Source: Elymus sibiricus (taxonomy: Eukaryota > Streptophyta > Magnoliopsida > Poales > Poaceae). Taken from it: 64,000 nt of DNA. Position 1 is the first letter of the stretch. Each line of letters starts with the position of its first letter. The notes under the pieces were generated by a model, which had not been told where the DNA came from, ran no database searches, and was given only the letters and a program-made list of their open reading frames with translations. The translations under genes and the position numbers were made by a program. The stretch spans positions 431,063,379 to 431,127,378 of the forward strand of contig CM077676.1 of assembly GCA_039707655.1 (NCBI GenBank). Direction: 5' to 3'. Shown in pieces: positions 23,526-34,170 of this stretch.

Positions 23526-23728
23526 CGATTCAAACCCTACATTGGACAATGCATCAATTATTATCGAAGACAATATCGACTAACCCTAGCAGGCAGCCCC
23601 AAATATGAAAATTGGTACAAATGATAGAACAATACCAAGATACACTAACTACTACTGTCGATTCACGTCCTAAAACAACTAGGATGCACCGACGATCATC
23701 ATCTATCGCCTACGGGAGAAAATCCTAA

Positions 23729-24773
23729 CGCTATGTTCGGATGTCTGTATTGGAGACCTTTGTATTGAATTGGTTTCAATTCCAATTCAGGGAGGAAACT
23801 GTAATGGACATGAATACGAATTCACATGTTCGGATGCTCATGAAATTGGGCCATGGAATCGCAATACCAAATCATGTTCGGATGACAAACTATGGAATTG
23901 CATATGCTTTGTGTTTTATGCATCAAATCAAAATCTGTACAATTGTGTTTTATTCGGTAGTAGAAGCAATCAATTCCATATGAGACATGAGACAATTGTA
24001 ATTCATACACAATCTACAGCCACATAACCATGCATTATTCAATCGATTAGCACACAATCTATAGTCACATAACCATGTTCTTCCCCTCAGCAGCAACACC
24101 TGCAAAAATGAACAGGTGGTTAGTAAATTCATGGGAACATGGACAACAGGGGAAGAACAGAACAAGGGAAGAGGAGAAACTTGGCTAGGTAAGGAAAAAA
24201 AGAGAAAGAAGGGGATCCATGGGTGGGGAAGAAGAAGATGGAAGAGGAGGTCAGGAGGGGGAAGAAGATGGCAGGCGGTGGAGGGGAGCCAGCGAGATGG
24301 CCGAGATGGAAGGCGCGCCGGCCAGCGAGATGGCCGGGATGAAAGGGTTGCGCCAGCCAGATGCAGTAGCGGCGCCGCCTCGTGCGGGAAGGAGCTCCGT
24401 GGGGGAGGAAAGGGGCGGCAGCCGTGAGAGCTTGAAGCTCCGCCGCCGCCAGAGGGGGGGCGGAGGGCCATGGCGTGGGGATCCATACCTGCGCCGCCGC
24501 CGGCTGGGGCTTGCGTCTCGCGCGGGGAGGAAAGGCAGGTCGCGAGCGAGACCTGTCTCAAAACGTTTTGTTTTGCGGGACTTGCCAATTCAACCCAAAT
24601 CGGAGGGTCGGACCTCCGTATCGTGGGAGGGCTGCGCGCGTATAGGCTGATTCGGCTCTGTATCTGGCCCGTTTCGGTTCTCTCGATTCGGTATACATCC
24701 GAACGTCTGAATTGGCAGGTAGTCAATACCATATCCAATTCGATAGGTCTAATTCAGACATCCGAACGCAGTG
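23729..24773. mobile_element. TIR DNA transposon nested in the MULE 5' region, PIF/Harbinger-like by its TAA duplication
   Basis: The left end CGCTATGTTCGGATGTCTG and the inverted right end CACTGCGTTCGGATGTCTG share a core, and TAA flanks both sides (23726-23728 and 24774-24776). A 3 bp TAA duplication fits PIF/Harbinger; the first bases do not match the commonest ends, so the superfamily is tentative. It is 1045 bp, with AT-rich arms and a GC-rich purine-biased centre (24200-24540). No transposase was recognised, so it is non-autonomous. Confidence 0.65.
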
Positions 24774-25000
24774 TAACTAAAATATGGGGGGGGGGGCTCA
24801 CTGTAGATCGGACGCCCATGCCCTTCGGTCCTATGGTGCAGAAAATCAATCGGCGGATTCACCATCGTCGGCGATGCCTGACTTGCCGCCGATGAGCTCG
24901 ACACGCTAGCATTGCCGCCTGTCTCCTCTCCCATCGGCAACTAACACGAACATACAGAGAACAAACGAGAGTATCAATGCGACATTAGCTAAGGATCCAT

Positions 25001-25146
25001 GGGTCTTTGTGCAAAAAAACGATGCCGCCCAGAGGCATCACGTGCGCCACGCGTGATTGCAAAACAGAGAAAACCGGGCGTCCAACCGGTTCAGCTCGCC
25101 TGTGTGACTTAAATGCACCCGCAACGCATGTCCGCAGCACAAGTTG
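25001..25146 (-). repeat. Right terminal inverted repeat of the MULE
   Basis: Reverse complement of 20300-20430 with an extra CTGCGGACATGCG segment between AACTTGTG and TTGCGGGTGC. This small insertion explains the length difference between the two repeats. Confidence 0.8.
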
Positions 25147-25517
25147 GCTGATACACTTCATAAGGTCATTGCTTCCATGTCCACGGCGGTACCACATCCA
25201 CAAAATCCGGGCTATTTTCGACGACTTGAACATATGAGACAATGCATTGGGAGTGCTCTACACTATCAGGGATTTTCTCGCACTTCATCTATCTCCATGT
25301 TTCAAGATAATAGCCAAAAATCATTACATTTGAGGTCAAGTTTGCAGAAAACTCCGATTTTCAAAAGTTTAGTAAAAAACCATCAGTAATGATTTTGCAG
25401 ATGATGACCGCTTGATCCCATTGTAGACATTTCAAAATTCAGTAGTTTTTAACTCTAAAATGGTACAATTTTTGTCACATAACTCATACTCAAATTCACG
25501 GCCAAAATTTGAACCAA
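25147..25517. other. Intergenic DNA between MULE and Reina element
   Basis: AT-rich, no gene or transposon end recognised. Its right end is the first copy of the 62 bp duplication. Confidence 0.4.
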
Positions 25518-25579
25518 AATACGAGGATGCTTATAATCTTAAAGGGAGGGAGATCTGAGAGTACATCAATGTTCAAGCG
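25518..25579. repeat. Left copy of the 62 bp duplication flanking the Reina element
   Basis: From AATACGAGGATGCTTATAA to GTTCAAGCG. It is identical to 31036-31097 except for one base (TAATCTTA against TAAACTTA). It abuts the truncated 3' LTR directly. Confidence 0.9.
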
Positions 25580-25580
25580 T

Positions 25581-25905
25581 GACGAACTGCAGCGACAGGA
25601 TTCGAATTGGAGGAGGAAAGGGGTCGGAGGTAGAGAGAGAGCAGCAGGATAGGCTAGATAGAATGAGTGGTCAGAATTTGATTACAATCTTTTCGATCCC
25701 TTTTCTCTACCCCGCTCCCCTGCTTATAACACGCAGGTTACATGGCTCACCCACACCCGGCCCATTGGCCCACTACACCCTCACTTACAGACACCGTGGC
25801 CCAAGCATCGTTTGACTCTTCCCGCTGCTACTTTACGCCTTCGCCCTGTCTCCTTTACGCCTTCCTTGCCGTGAACCCACCATCGCCATCACCTGAGGAC
25901 TGACA
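25581..25905 (-). repeat. 3' LTR of the Reina element, outer 34 bp missing
   Basis: Starting at GACGAACTGC it matches 30711-31035 without visible indels and with few substitutions. The part equivalent to 30677-30710 is absent and the host copy of the 62 bp duplication joins at this point. Confidence 0.9.
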
Positions 25906-28900
25906 ATACCTCCCCCTGAAGAACCAGCGTGTTCCCATGCTGGTGCATCTGGATAACGATCCTTGAGTGCTTGGTAATCCTCCCAAGTCGCTGAAGATGC
26001 AGGAATAGACGTCCATTTGACCAATATCTGGAGATGAGAGGCATTTCCTTTTTTAACCAGCCGGCGATCCAGAATCTCTTCAGGTAGTACTCCCAGCACT
26101 GACAGATCAAGAGGAACAGGCAGTGTAGTAAACACTGGAGTATGATCTGGAACGTGAGTCTTGGGCTGAGAGACGTGGAACACCGGATGAACCATACTGC
26201 CGCGCGGCAACTCCAGATGGTAGGCCGCAGTGCCTATTTTGTCCAGCACTTTAAATGGCCCAAAATACTTGAGAGCTAATTTGGGACAAGGGCGATTGAC
26301 CAATGACGACTGGGCATAGGGTTGTAAGCGCAAGTAAACCATCTCCCCAGCTGCAAACTGGCGGTCAGACCTTTTTCTGTCAGCAAAATGCTTATACTTG
26401 CACTGAGCTCTAGCCAGATGATCCTTTAACATGGTTGTATGTTGAGTATGAGAGGACAACCAAGTCTGCACATCAGGATTCATAGAAGTGGAATGTCCTG
26501 CCAGCTGTCCCACGTTTGGGTCCTGTCCATATAAAGCTTTGTAAGGGGTGCAACCCAAGGAAGAGTGGTATGTAGAATTATACCAGAACTCTGCTTGAGG
26601 AAGCCATGCCGCCCACTTAGCTGGAGAATCGTGTACTGCTGTACTCATCTCAAGGCACTGATTAACGCGCTCCGTCTGGCCATCCGTTTGAGGGTGATAT
26701 GCTGTACTCATCTGCAGCTCTGTGCCCCACACACGAAACAGCTCCTTCCAGAATGCACTTGTAAAATTTTTATCCCTGTCTGATACAATGGACAAGGGCA
26801 GCCCATGTAGTCTGACAATGTTATTGAGGAATACCTTAGCCACTGATGCTGCTGTAAACGGATGCTTGAGTGGAAGAAAATGACTGACTTTAGTGAAACG
26901 ATCCACTACCACCAGAATAGCATTAAAACCTTCCGATTTTGGCAATCCTTCAATAAAGTCTGTGCTAATAGCCTGCCAAGGACGATCTGGCAAAGGAAGA
27001 GGTTGTAACAGTCTTGGTGTTTTGCACAGCTCTTGTTTAGCTTGCTGACATGTGTTGCACTGCTTCACAAAGTTCTCAACATCTTTTTTCATCCCAGTCC
27101 AACTAAACAGTTGCTTAACTCGGTGATAAGTAGGGAGTATACCAGAGTGGCCCCCCACAGGTGTGGAGTGGAAAGCCTGAATGAGCTTGGTTTGCAAACC
27201 TGCATTAGCTCCAATCCAAATCTTGTCTTCATGCTTGATTAGTCCATCTTGCAACATAAATCCAGGACAAGCACTATTATCTACTGCCAATTTCTGCAAC
27301 ATCAGCTGTGCAGCAGGATCTACTGTATAGGAGTTCAATACTTCTTGGATCCAAAGTGGTCTGCTGGAAGATATTGCCTGGACAGGAAACAAGTGGGCCA
27401 CTCTAGAAAGTGCATCTGCAGCAGTATTTTCCACTCCTTTCTTATACTGGATGGAAAACTATAATCCCACAATCTTTGCCATAGCCTTCCTCTATAAATC
27501 TGAAGTCAGAAGCTGATCTCCTAAATGACACAAGCTTTGGTGATCTGTTTTAATCACAAAAGGTGCTCTGGCCAAATAAGATCTCCACCTATCAATGGCC
27601 ATCATAATTGCCAGAAACTCCTTCTCATAAATACACAGTTTCTGACTGGCTACTCCAAGGGCCTTGCTGTAGTAAGTAATGGGATGTCCTTCTTGAGATA
27701 GAACAGCTCCCACACCAGTGTTACATGCATCTGTTTCCACAGTGAAAGTTTTTTCAAAATTTGGTAGGGCCAACACAGGAGTGATAGCCATAGCTTGTTT
27801 CAGCTGTTGAAAAGTTGTCTGAGCTGTTTCAGACCATTGAAAGGCTTGTTTTTCAGTAAGATAGTCAGGGGCCTAGCCAACAGACCATAGTTCCTTACAA
27901 ATTTCCTGTAATAGCCTGTAAGCCCAAGGAAACCTCTCAACTCAGTAACATTAGTAGGTACAGGCCAATTAACCATAGCTTCTATTTTTGCAGGATCAGT
28001 AGATACCCCTTTATCAGAAATAATGTGGCCCAAGTATTCCATGGACTGTTGTACAAACACACACTTGCTCTGCTTCACACATAACTGATTTTCTGTCAAT
28101 ATCTCAAACACAGACCTCAAGTGCTGTATATGGTCTTCCAAAGACATGCTAAACACTAAAATATCATCCATGAACACCAGCACATATTTTCTGTTAGGCC
28201 CTGCTAGAAACACATTCATATTGCACTGAAATGTGCCTGGAGCAGTAGCTAGCCCAAAAGGTACAACCCTGAACTGGAACTGGCCATGGTGTGTTTTGAA
28301 AGCTGTTTTATACCCATCTTCTTCCTTCATCCTAATCTGATGATATCCAGCCTTTAGATCCAGCTTAGAAAACCACTTTGCACCTCCTATTTCATCCAGC
28401 AACTCATCAATTACTGGTAGTGGAAATTTGCTTTTAATGGTTATAGCATTCAACCTCCTGTAATCCACACAGAATCTCCAGGTACCATCTTTTTTCTTGA
28501 CTAAAAGGACAGGAGAAGCAAAAGGACTAATGCTAGGAGTAATAAGACCAGCTTTGAGCATCTCAGACACTTGTCTCTCTATTTCATCCTTCTGTAATGG
28601 AGAGTATCTGTAAGGCCTGCAGTTAACTGGAACAGCACCTGGTACCAAGTGAATAGCATGATCTAAGGGTCTGTGAGGAGACAAAGTTTGAGGATCCTTG
28701 AACACTGTGGCATGTTGATCCAACAACTGTTGCACAGCAGGTGGGACTGGAGTTTCAGGTGCCATCACAATACGATTAAGTACAGCAGTAGCCCATACCT
28801 CATTGCCTTTTTCCCATTTTAACAGTTGCTCAGCAGACACCTCTTCTATTACTGCGGGTGTTACAGGCAGAATACCCTGCAACTTAACATCTTGCCCCAA

Positions 28901-30457
28901 ATACTTGAACTGAATCCACTTTTCTGCCCAATGACACTGCATAACTCCCCATTGTTCCAGCCAGTCCATACCAAGTATAATGTCATGCCCTCCCAATGGA
29001 AGTACTTGCATAGCATTGGTAAAATTGTGTCCCTGGATCCACCAAGTTAACTGAGGAACTATTTTAGTGCATGTAACCAATTCTCCATTTGCAACTTTTA
29101 CTTTCAGAGGTTGGGTCAACTTCTCAGCAGTAACTGAAATCCTTCTTAACAGTGCCTGGTCCACAAAAGTGTGAGTGCTCCCCGAATCCACCAAAATGAG
29201 CACCACTTGGTTTCCTACCAAAGCCCTCAATTGTATGGTCTTGAGATGAGCAGCCCCTGACAGAGCAGTAACTGAAATAGTAGCACATTCTTCTGTAGAT
29301 TGTTCTACAAGAGCATCCAACAGAGCATCAGAGATGATCTTATTAGGCACTACAGCTTCAGCTACCTTAAACTGAGCTCCAGGAGCAGGCAATTGACTAC
29401 AAACATGGCCAGGTGCAAACTTCTCCCCACATTTGTAACACAGACCATTTGCACGCCGATACTCTTTTAGTTGTTTTGCCTTCCATAGATCACCAGTGGC
29501 CAAAACCGGACGAGTTTCAGCTTTAGCAAAGGCAGTTTTCGGATAATTTGATCTAGCTGTTTTCTGCTGTAGCAACAGCCCTTCCTGCACAGCTGCATAC
29601 ATTGCTGCGGTTTGGACATTGGTAGGTATCTGTAATTCCACAACAGCTCGGAGTTCTGCCTTGAGACCCATAATGAAACGAGTGACTAAGAAGGTGTCAC
29701 TAATGGATGGTTCATATAGCCTGATAGTATACACTAGCTGCAGAAATTGTTGTTTGTACTCCTCTACTGATTCTAACTGCTTTAGTGACATCAGGTCTTT
29801 CATCTTCTGCCTATAGACATTAACATCAAACTCCTGCAATATTGCTGCACAAAACTGTGGCCAAGTATGATATGCACTGGACTGTTTGAACGCCTGATAC
29901 CAATGTGCAGCATTGTCAGACAGATACAGAGAAGCTGAAGTGACCTTGAAACTATCAGGTATGTTGTACAATCTGAAAAATGCCTCGCACTTATCTAGCC
30001 AAATCCTTACATCATTGCCATCAAACCGGAGAAAATCCATTTTCGGCATCCATTGGCGCTTGCCTGAACTATCATCCTGGACTTGCTGTACAACATGTGG
30101 CAGAACAGGAGCACTGGGAGGTACCTGAACTGGTCGAGGCGGCATATGGGCGTTGAACGTCGGTCCTGCTCCAAGTATTCCATCCGACACCTCCGACGCT
30201 GTTGGAGACGAGATCTCTGGCCCCTCAGGTGGCTTCCCTTTCTGTGCCGCATGGAATTGACTCTGTTGAACCTGACCCAACGTGTCACAGGACAGATCAA
30301 CCTTCACCTGCACTTGGTCGAGGCGCGCAGACTGCTCCGTCAGCTTGGCGTTGAGGGCCTCTAACTGCGCGCAGATGCCGTCGACCACCTCCAGCTTGCG
30401 CTGCGCCGCGCGCAGCTCGGCGAACTCCTTCAGCATCCGATCCTGGAACGCCTCCAT
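25833..30457 (-). pseudogene. Reina gag-pol polyprotein with chromodomain, one frameshift and two stops
   Basis: The open frame extends upstream without ATG; the first ATG is 30455-30457 (MEAFQDRMLKEFAELRAAQ, a coiled-coil start). Gag core: MDFLRFDGNDVRIWLDKCE and LYLSDNAAHWYQAFK; CCHC-type knuckle CYKCGEKFAPGHVC; protease VLILVDSGSTHTFVD; RT with intact YVLVFMDDILVFS. A one-base shift near 27868 separates RT from RNase H (FTVETDACNTGVGAVLSQEG). TAG codons at 27492-27494 and near 27450 follow. Integrase: HSTPVGGHSGILPTYHRVKQ with CNTCQQAK, then DFIEGLPKSEGFNAILVVVD, VSDRDKNFTSAFW and GQTERVNQC. Chromodomain: LVKWTSIPASSATWEDY. The frame crosses the polypurine tract and ends at 25833 inside the 3' LTR. 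Chromodomains in this clade steer integration to marked chromatin. Confidence 0.92.
25906..25918 (-). other. Polypurine tract of the Reina element
   Basis: Minus strand CAGGGGGAGGTAT sits directly before the TGTCAGTCC LTR start. Confidence 0.8.
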
Positions 30458-30660
30458 CTCGTCCGCGAGGAAGCGCGTCTGCGGATTGGGCTTGAATGTC
30501 GTCGTTGTCTCCGATTGACCCCAAATCAACCCACCTCAGGTCAGGGATTATGCAGATCAAACCCTAAGGTGATCCGCGACCATCGCCTCGGATTTGCTGG
30601 GTACGATTCGGGGAAAAAAATTTGGAGCGAGCGCACGGGCGAAACACACGGCGGATTGAA

Positions 30661-30673
30661 GGCTCTGATACCA
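30661..30673 (-). other. Primer-binding site of the Reina element, tRNA-Met type
   Basis: Minus strand TGGTATCAGAGCC lies 3 bases inside the 5' LTR that starts at 30677. Confidence 0.9.
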
Positions 30674-30676
30674 GAT

Positions 30677-31035
30677 TGTCACGACCAGGCTCCGGTGGAG
30701 TCTCGCCGGCGACGAACTGCAGCAACATGATTCGAATTGGAGGAGGAAAGGGGTCGGAGGTAGAGAGAGAGCAGCAGGATAGGCTAGATAGAATGAGTGG
30801 TCAGAATTTGATTACAATCTTTTCGATCCCTTTTCTCTACCCCACTCCCCTGTTTATAACACGCAGGTTACATGGCTCACCCACACCCGGCCCATTGGCC
30901 CACTACACCCTCACTTACGGACACCGTGGCCCAAGCATCGTTTGACTCTTCCCGCTGCTACTTTACGCCTTCGCCCTGTCTCCTTTACGCCTTCCTTGCC
31001 GTGAACCCACCATCGCCATCGCCTGAGGACTGACA
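30677..31035 (-). repeat. 5' LTR of the Reina element, complete
   Basis: It runs TGTCACGACC to GAGGACTGACA on the plus strand. A minus-strand TTATAAACAGG TATA-like box lies near 30850-30860. Confidence 0.92.
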
Positions 31036-31097
31036 AATACGAGGATGCTTATAAACTTAAAGGGAGGGAGATCTGAGAGTACATCAATGTTCAAGCG
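31036..31097. repeat. Right copy of the 62 bp duplication
   Basis: Pairs with 25518-25579. It lies about 190 bp beyond the stop of the lectin gene, so the Reina element inserted in the 3' flank of that gene. Confidence 0.9.
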
Positions 31098-31284
31098 GTC
31101 ATCAAGCAAAGCTTCGTCAGATGCACATAATCAGGCCAATTCAAGAAAATAAGGCAAACATAAACATAAGCAGAAGTTCATAGCAGGCACTCTCATCTGC
31201 AGACACAGCGCATGCACACTGCTGCCAACAAGGCAACATAGTCCCCGAGCTAATGCAAGAGCAAATCTCTAACAATCTCTGTCG

Positions 31285-32501
31285 TCAATGAAACGGCGTC
31301 ATCTTCCACTTCTGGTTCGGGCCGCCGTTGGCCTGGAACAGGATGACGGGCGTCCCGTCGTGCGCCCCGCCGGTCTCGGGCACGCCCTCTGCCGCGTCGA
31401 GGACATACCCGAGGTCGCTGACGCTGCGGATGCAGTGGTACCCTTCCCCAAGGTCGCCGCCCCTCGTCCACAGCAGCGCGACGTCCACCGAGTCCGGGCA
31501 GTAGCCGACCACTTGAAGCTTCTGGTCGCCGTGGGAGCGCCTCAGCGCCTTCCCGGTGGCCTTGTTGACCAGCGCGAACGAGCTGCGCCCCTCCTCGTCC
31601 GTCACGCGCCCGGTGTTCCGAAAGCTCTGCACCCAAGCCTACGTACAACGAATAAGCAATTGTAACATGCCGTGCTAAATGCAAATGACTCGTGGGAGCA
31701 TGAAGGAACCGGCAAGGCGGGAACTAACTTGTGCGTCGTCCTCCAGGTCGGTGCGCGCGAGCACGGCGGCGCGGTCGCGGACGGTGAGGCTCAGCTCGTC
31801 GCTGCTCTGGCACGAGACCCGCATGGGCAGCCCACGCCCAGCCGGCGCGTCGGAGATCCTCCAGAGCTGGTTGTCGCCGCGGATCCAGCGGAAGAGGATG
31901 AGCCGCGTGCCGTCCCGCGCGCCGCCATACTGGGGGCCGCCCCTCTCGGCGTCGAAGATATACTCCATGTTGTTCACCATGTGGACGCGGCTGAAGCCGC
32001 CGGCCACGTCCCTGCTCTCCGCCCACAGCACCGACTCGTCCAGGTACCCCGGGTTGAACCGTATCGCTCTCACCTATAGAGAAAGAGAAACCAACCACAG
32101 TTTGTTAAAGCCAAAAAATGGTACTATTGCACCGATGAACAGACAGAGTTGTTGGCTTACCGGCAGATGGTAGCCGAGGGAGTGCTTGAGGGCGTCGCCG
32201 GTGGCCTTGTTGACGAGGGCGAACGCCGGGTTGCCGGCCTCGTCCTTGAGGCCGCCGGCGTACATCACGTCCTTGTACCACCGCTGCATGCATCGAACGC
32301 ACAGAGAATGCACGGATCACAAGACTGTAGTACACCGGAAGGAGGAGAAAACGGACGCGTGGAAGCAGACGGCGGAAGGTACAGTAGGCTTGCCTGGCGG
32401 TCGTCACCGGGGTCGGCGGCGGCGAGGACAACTTGGCCGTCGACGAGCGCGAGGCTGTGGTCGTCGGAGGCACGGCAGTGGATCCGGAACGTGTAGGCCA
32501 T
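31285..32501 (-). CDS. Two-domain EUL lectin (R40 group, ricin-B-like), four exons
   Basis: Exons 32501-32394, 32283-32161, 32073-31729 and 31638-31285, all phase 0, give 309 residues. Domain 1 starts MAYTFRIHCRASDDHSLALV and includes RWYKDVMYAGGLKDE, FALVNKATGDALKHSLG, SVLWAESRDV and GDNQLWRI. Domain 2 starts near VSCQSSDELSLTVRD and includes FALVNKATGKALRRSHG, ALLWTRGGDLGEGYHCIRS, GAHDGTPVILFQ and NQKWKM near the C-terminus. These repeats match rice R40-type Euonymus-lectin (EUL) proteins as I remember them: carbohydrate-binding, nucleocytoplasmic, linked to drought, salt and ABA responses. No signal peptide is evident. Intron 1 has a GC donor (CAG|GCAAGC); the others are GT-AG. No stops or shifts are present. 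A TATA box lies 60 bp upstream. A decayed paralogue is at 4553-4672. Confidence 0.9.
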
Positions 32502-32561
32502 GGCGACGAAGTACCGTACGTGCTGTCGATCGTGGTGTGGGATTTGATTCTTAATTCGATC

Positions 32562-32567
32562 TTTATA
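32562..32567 (-). promoter_or_regulatory. TATA box of the EUL lectin gene
   Basis: Minus strand CAGTATAAAGATC, about 60 bp upstream of the ATG. This leaves a 5' UTR of roughly 30 bases if initiation is at the usual distance. Confidence 0.55.
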
Positions 32568-32730
32568 CTGCTACCTTGGAAGTTGGAAAGTAGATAGGCA
32601 CCGACGTTCGAAATTCTGGAATAAACTGGCGTCGCGAACGGTTCGTGTCCCCATTGCATAGGTTCGCTGCTGCGCAAAAAATAATAAATATATCAAAGTT
32701 AGCTGCCCTGGATACAAATAAAAAAGTGAA

Positions 32731-32803
32731 TTCCGTCGCCGGGACTTGAACCGGGGTCTCTCGGGTGAGAGACGAGTATCCTAACCACCTAGACTACGAC
32801 GGA
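32731..32803 (-). tRNA. tRNA-Glu (CTC)
   Basis: A 73-base cloverleaf on the minus strand. The acceptor stem TCCGTCG/CGACGGA pairs fully, with discriminator A. The D arm is GTCTAGGTGGTTAGGAT and the T loop TTCAAGT. The anticodon loop CTCTCAC carries CTC. Two mismatches are visible: the last pair of the anticodon stem (T against C) and one in the T stem. It has no intron. It could be slightly decayed. It lies about 230 bp upstream of the lectin ATG in the same orientation. Confidence 0.85.
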
Positions 32804-32852
32804 ATCGTGGTTATTGTTTGATACTTCCTTACAAAGAAAATACAAAGCAGGA

Positions 32853-33236
32853 CACTACAGAAAGCTGTAAGCCGCCCTATATCTGTATGTTTTGAGTATA
32901 AATTCATGGATACTCGGCTTATATTAGCCTATACACCGAATATCTAAGGAAGAAAACACGGCAACAAAATTGTCCCAGCTAAAATGACCGTAAGCCGAGC
33001 GTGACAAAAAAATATGATCGGCAAATACCACAAAAAAGCACAACTTATATAGCCATCCCGACAAAGGTTCGTACCACGTGGCCATCACGTAGGTGGTTGA
33101 TGGCTCCGTGAAGATGTTGCCTACAAGCCAAGTGTATCCATATGACACTCGGCTTATATAAAAGGTAAGCCGAGTAGTACCCGATAAATGACACTTGGCT
33201 TATATTTTATTGATTTTTTTTGCATACTTTTTAGTG
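32853..33236. mobile_element. Possible small CACTA-like element with GCCGAGT subterminal motifs
   Basis: CACTACAGAAAGC at 32853 looks like a CACTA end. Several copies of ACTCGGCTTAT or its complement follow (near 32912, 32992, 33151, 33166 and, weaker, 33191). A TTTTTAGTG near 33236 could be the other end, but the ends match poorly and no matching 3 bp flank was found. Non-autonomous relic at best. Confidence 0.35.
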
Positions 33237-34170
33237 CAAAAAATGATTTTTTAATGTTTTCCATTACATTTATGTTTACTTATTCGTTCCGAAATGACCT
33301 TTCGAACGTACTCTAATGACAAGTAAGTGATGAATTACACTTATTTGTTGACATCACGTATTAACATGCATGCAAATGACATGAACAAACGTATGGAACC
33401 ATACAAAAACTACAACCAGTTTATTCCGGAGTCTAGAGGTTAACACTTCTTATTAAACTTGCAAGTTAACAAATAAGAGTTCGAATGCCAATAGGGAAGG
33501 AGTCATCCTATAAATTCAATATTACAAAGTATAATTCACAAAAACTCAAAGAGACTCAAACTATCTAGATTTGACTAAATCTCAGCATGGGAAAATGTAG
33601 GCATTCCTAACATATTATGGGTTAACCTATGTTTTGTGGCCTCATATATCAAAAACTTCTTAATTTGCCTACTTCAAACAACAATAGCATTAACTTCATA
33701 CCGGATCTCATAGTTTGCAGTAAGACATTTACAACTACGACCAAGGTAACAACATGGTCATGCTATGAATTCATGGCATACACTAAAATATGAAAAAGAC
33801 AAGTGGAATCAACTTAAATGTATTTTTGAATGACCAACAAATAGAAAGTGAATGTAAGTTTATACTTGTTTCTAAATAATACGATAAATCCCACTGTTAA
33901 CCTGCATCCAAATTGTGGAAACGCTCCCTCACTGACATGTATATAAGGGTGGTGTAAGGTGGATATAGACAATACACAACTTGGGCTCAATTTTGGTTTT
34001 CCATATTGCTATGACCTACCCTATAACACAAACAAAGAGAAAATCCTCATGGTCCACCTCTTTCGAAGCCAGTCAAATAGCAGGATGACGCGGGGCCCAT
34101 GGATCTGGGTTTCGTCCCAAACCGCGTGAGCTAGGATATAGTCAAATCTTTACCTATTATTTACCTTTGA
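33237..34170. other. AT-rich intergenic DNA, nothing recognised
   Basis: No open frame with family features and no transposon ends were seen. Confidence 0.4.

Larger units (their letters stand above)
20300..25146. mobile_element. Mutator-like (MULE) element with long terminal inverted repeats, internally deleted
   Basis: Inverted repeats of about 130 bp lie at 20300-20430 and 25001-25146. Shared blocks are TGCGGGTGCATTTAAG, GAGCTGAACCGGT, GGTTTTCTCTGTTTTGCA and a T-run followed by GCA. Between them are minus-strand remnants of a MURA-type transposase (22195-23525), a plus-strand captured gene fragment (20724-21567) and a nested TIR element (23729-24773). Exact ends and target duplication could not be fixed. 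A third copy of the repeat start (TGCGGGTGCACTTAAG) sits at 4696-4711, directly left of the gypsy insertion, so the gypsy element landed in or beside a duplicated MULE end. Confidence 0.75.
25580..31035 (-). mobile_element. Ty3/gypsy chromovirus, Reina-type, short LTRs, 3' LTR end missing
   Basis: About 5.5 kb with LTRs of 359 bp (right, 5') and 325 bp (left, 3'). The right LTR opens TGTCAGTCC and closes GTCGTGACA in element orientation. It carries gag with a CYKCGEKFAPGHVC knuckle, protease, RT, RNase H, integrase and a C-terminal chromodomain, in the small size typical of Reina elements. The flanking duplication is 62 bp instead of 5 bp, and the first 34 plus-strand bases of the left LTR are absent. 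Coding frames carry a frameshift and two stops. Confidence 0.92.

Noticed and set aside
23950..24738. 262-codon minus frame within the nested TIR element
   Set aside because: Low-complexity Pro/Ser composition, overlaps both element arms and core; GC-driven chance frame.
31250..32677. Several overlapping frames of 100-190 codons across the lectin gene
   Set aside because: Shadow frames of the four real exons, produced by high GC at third positions.
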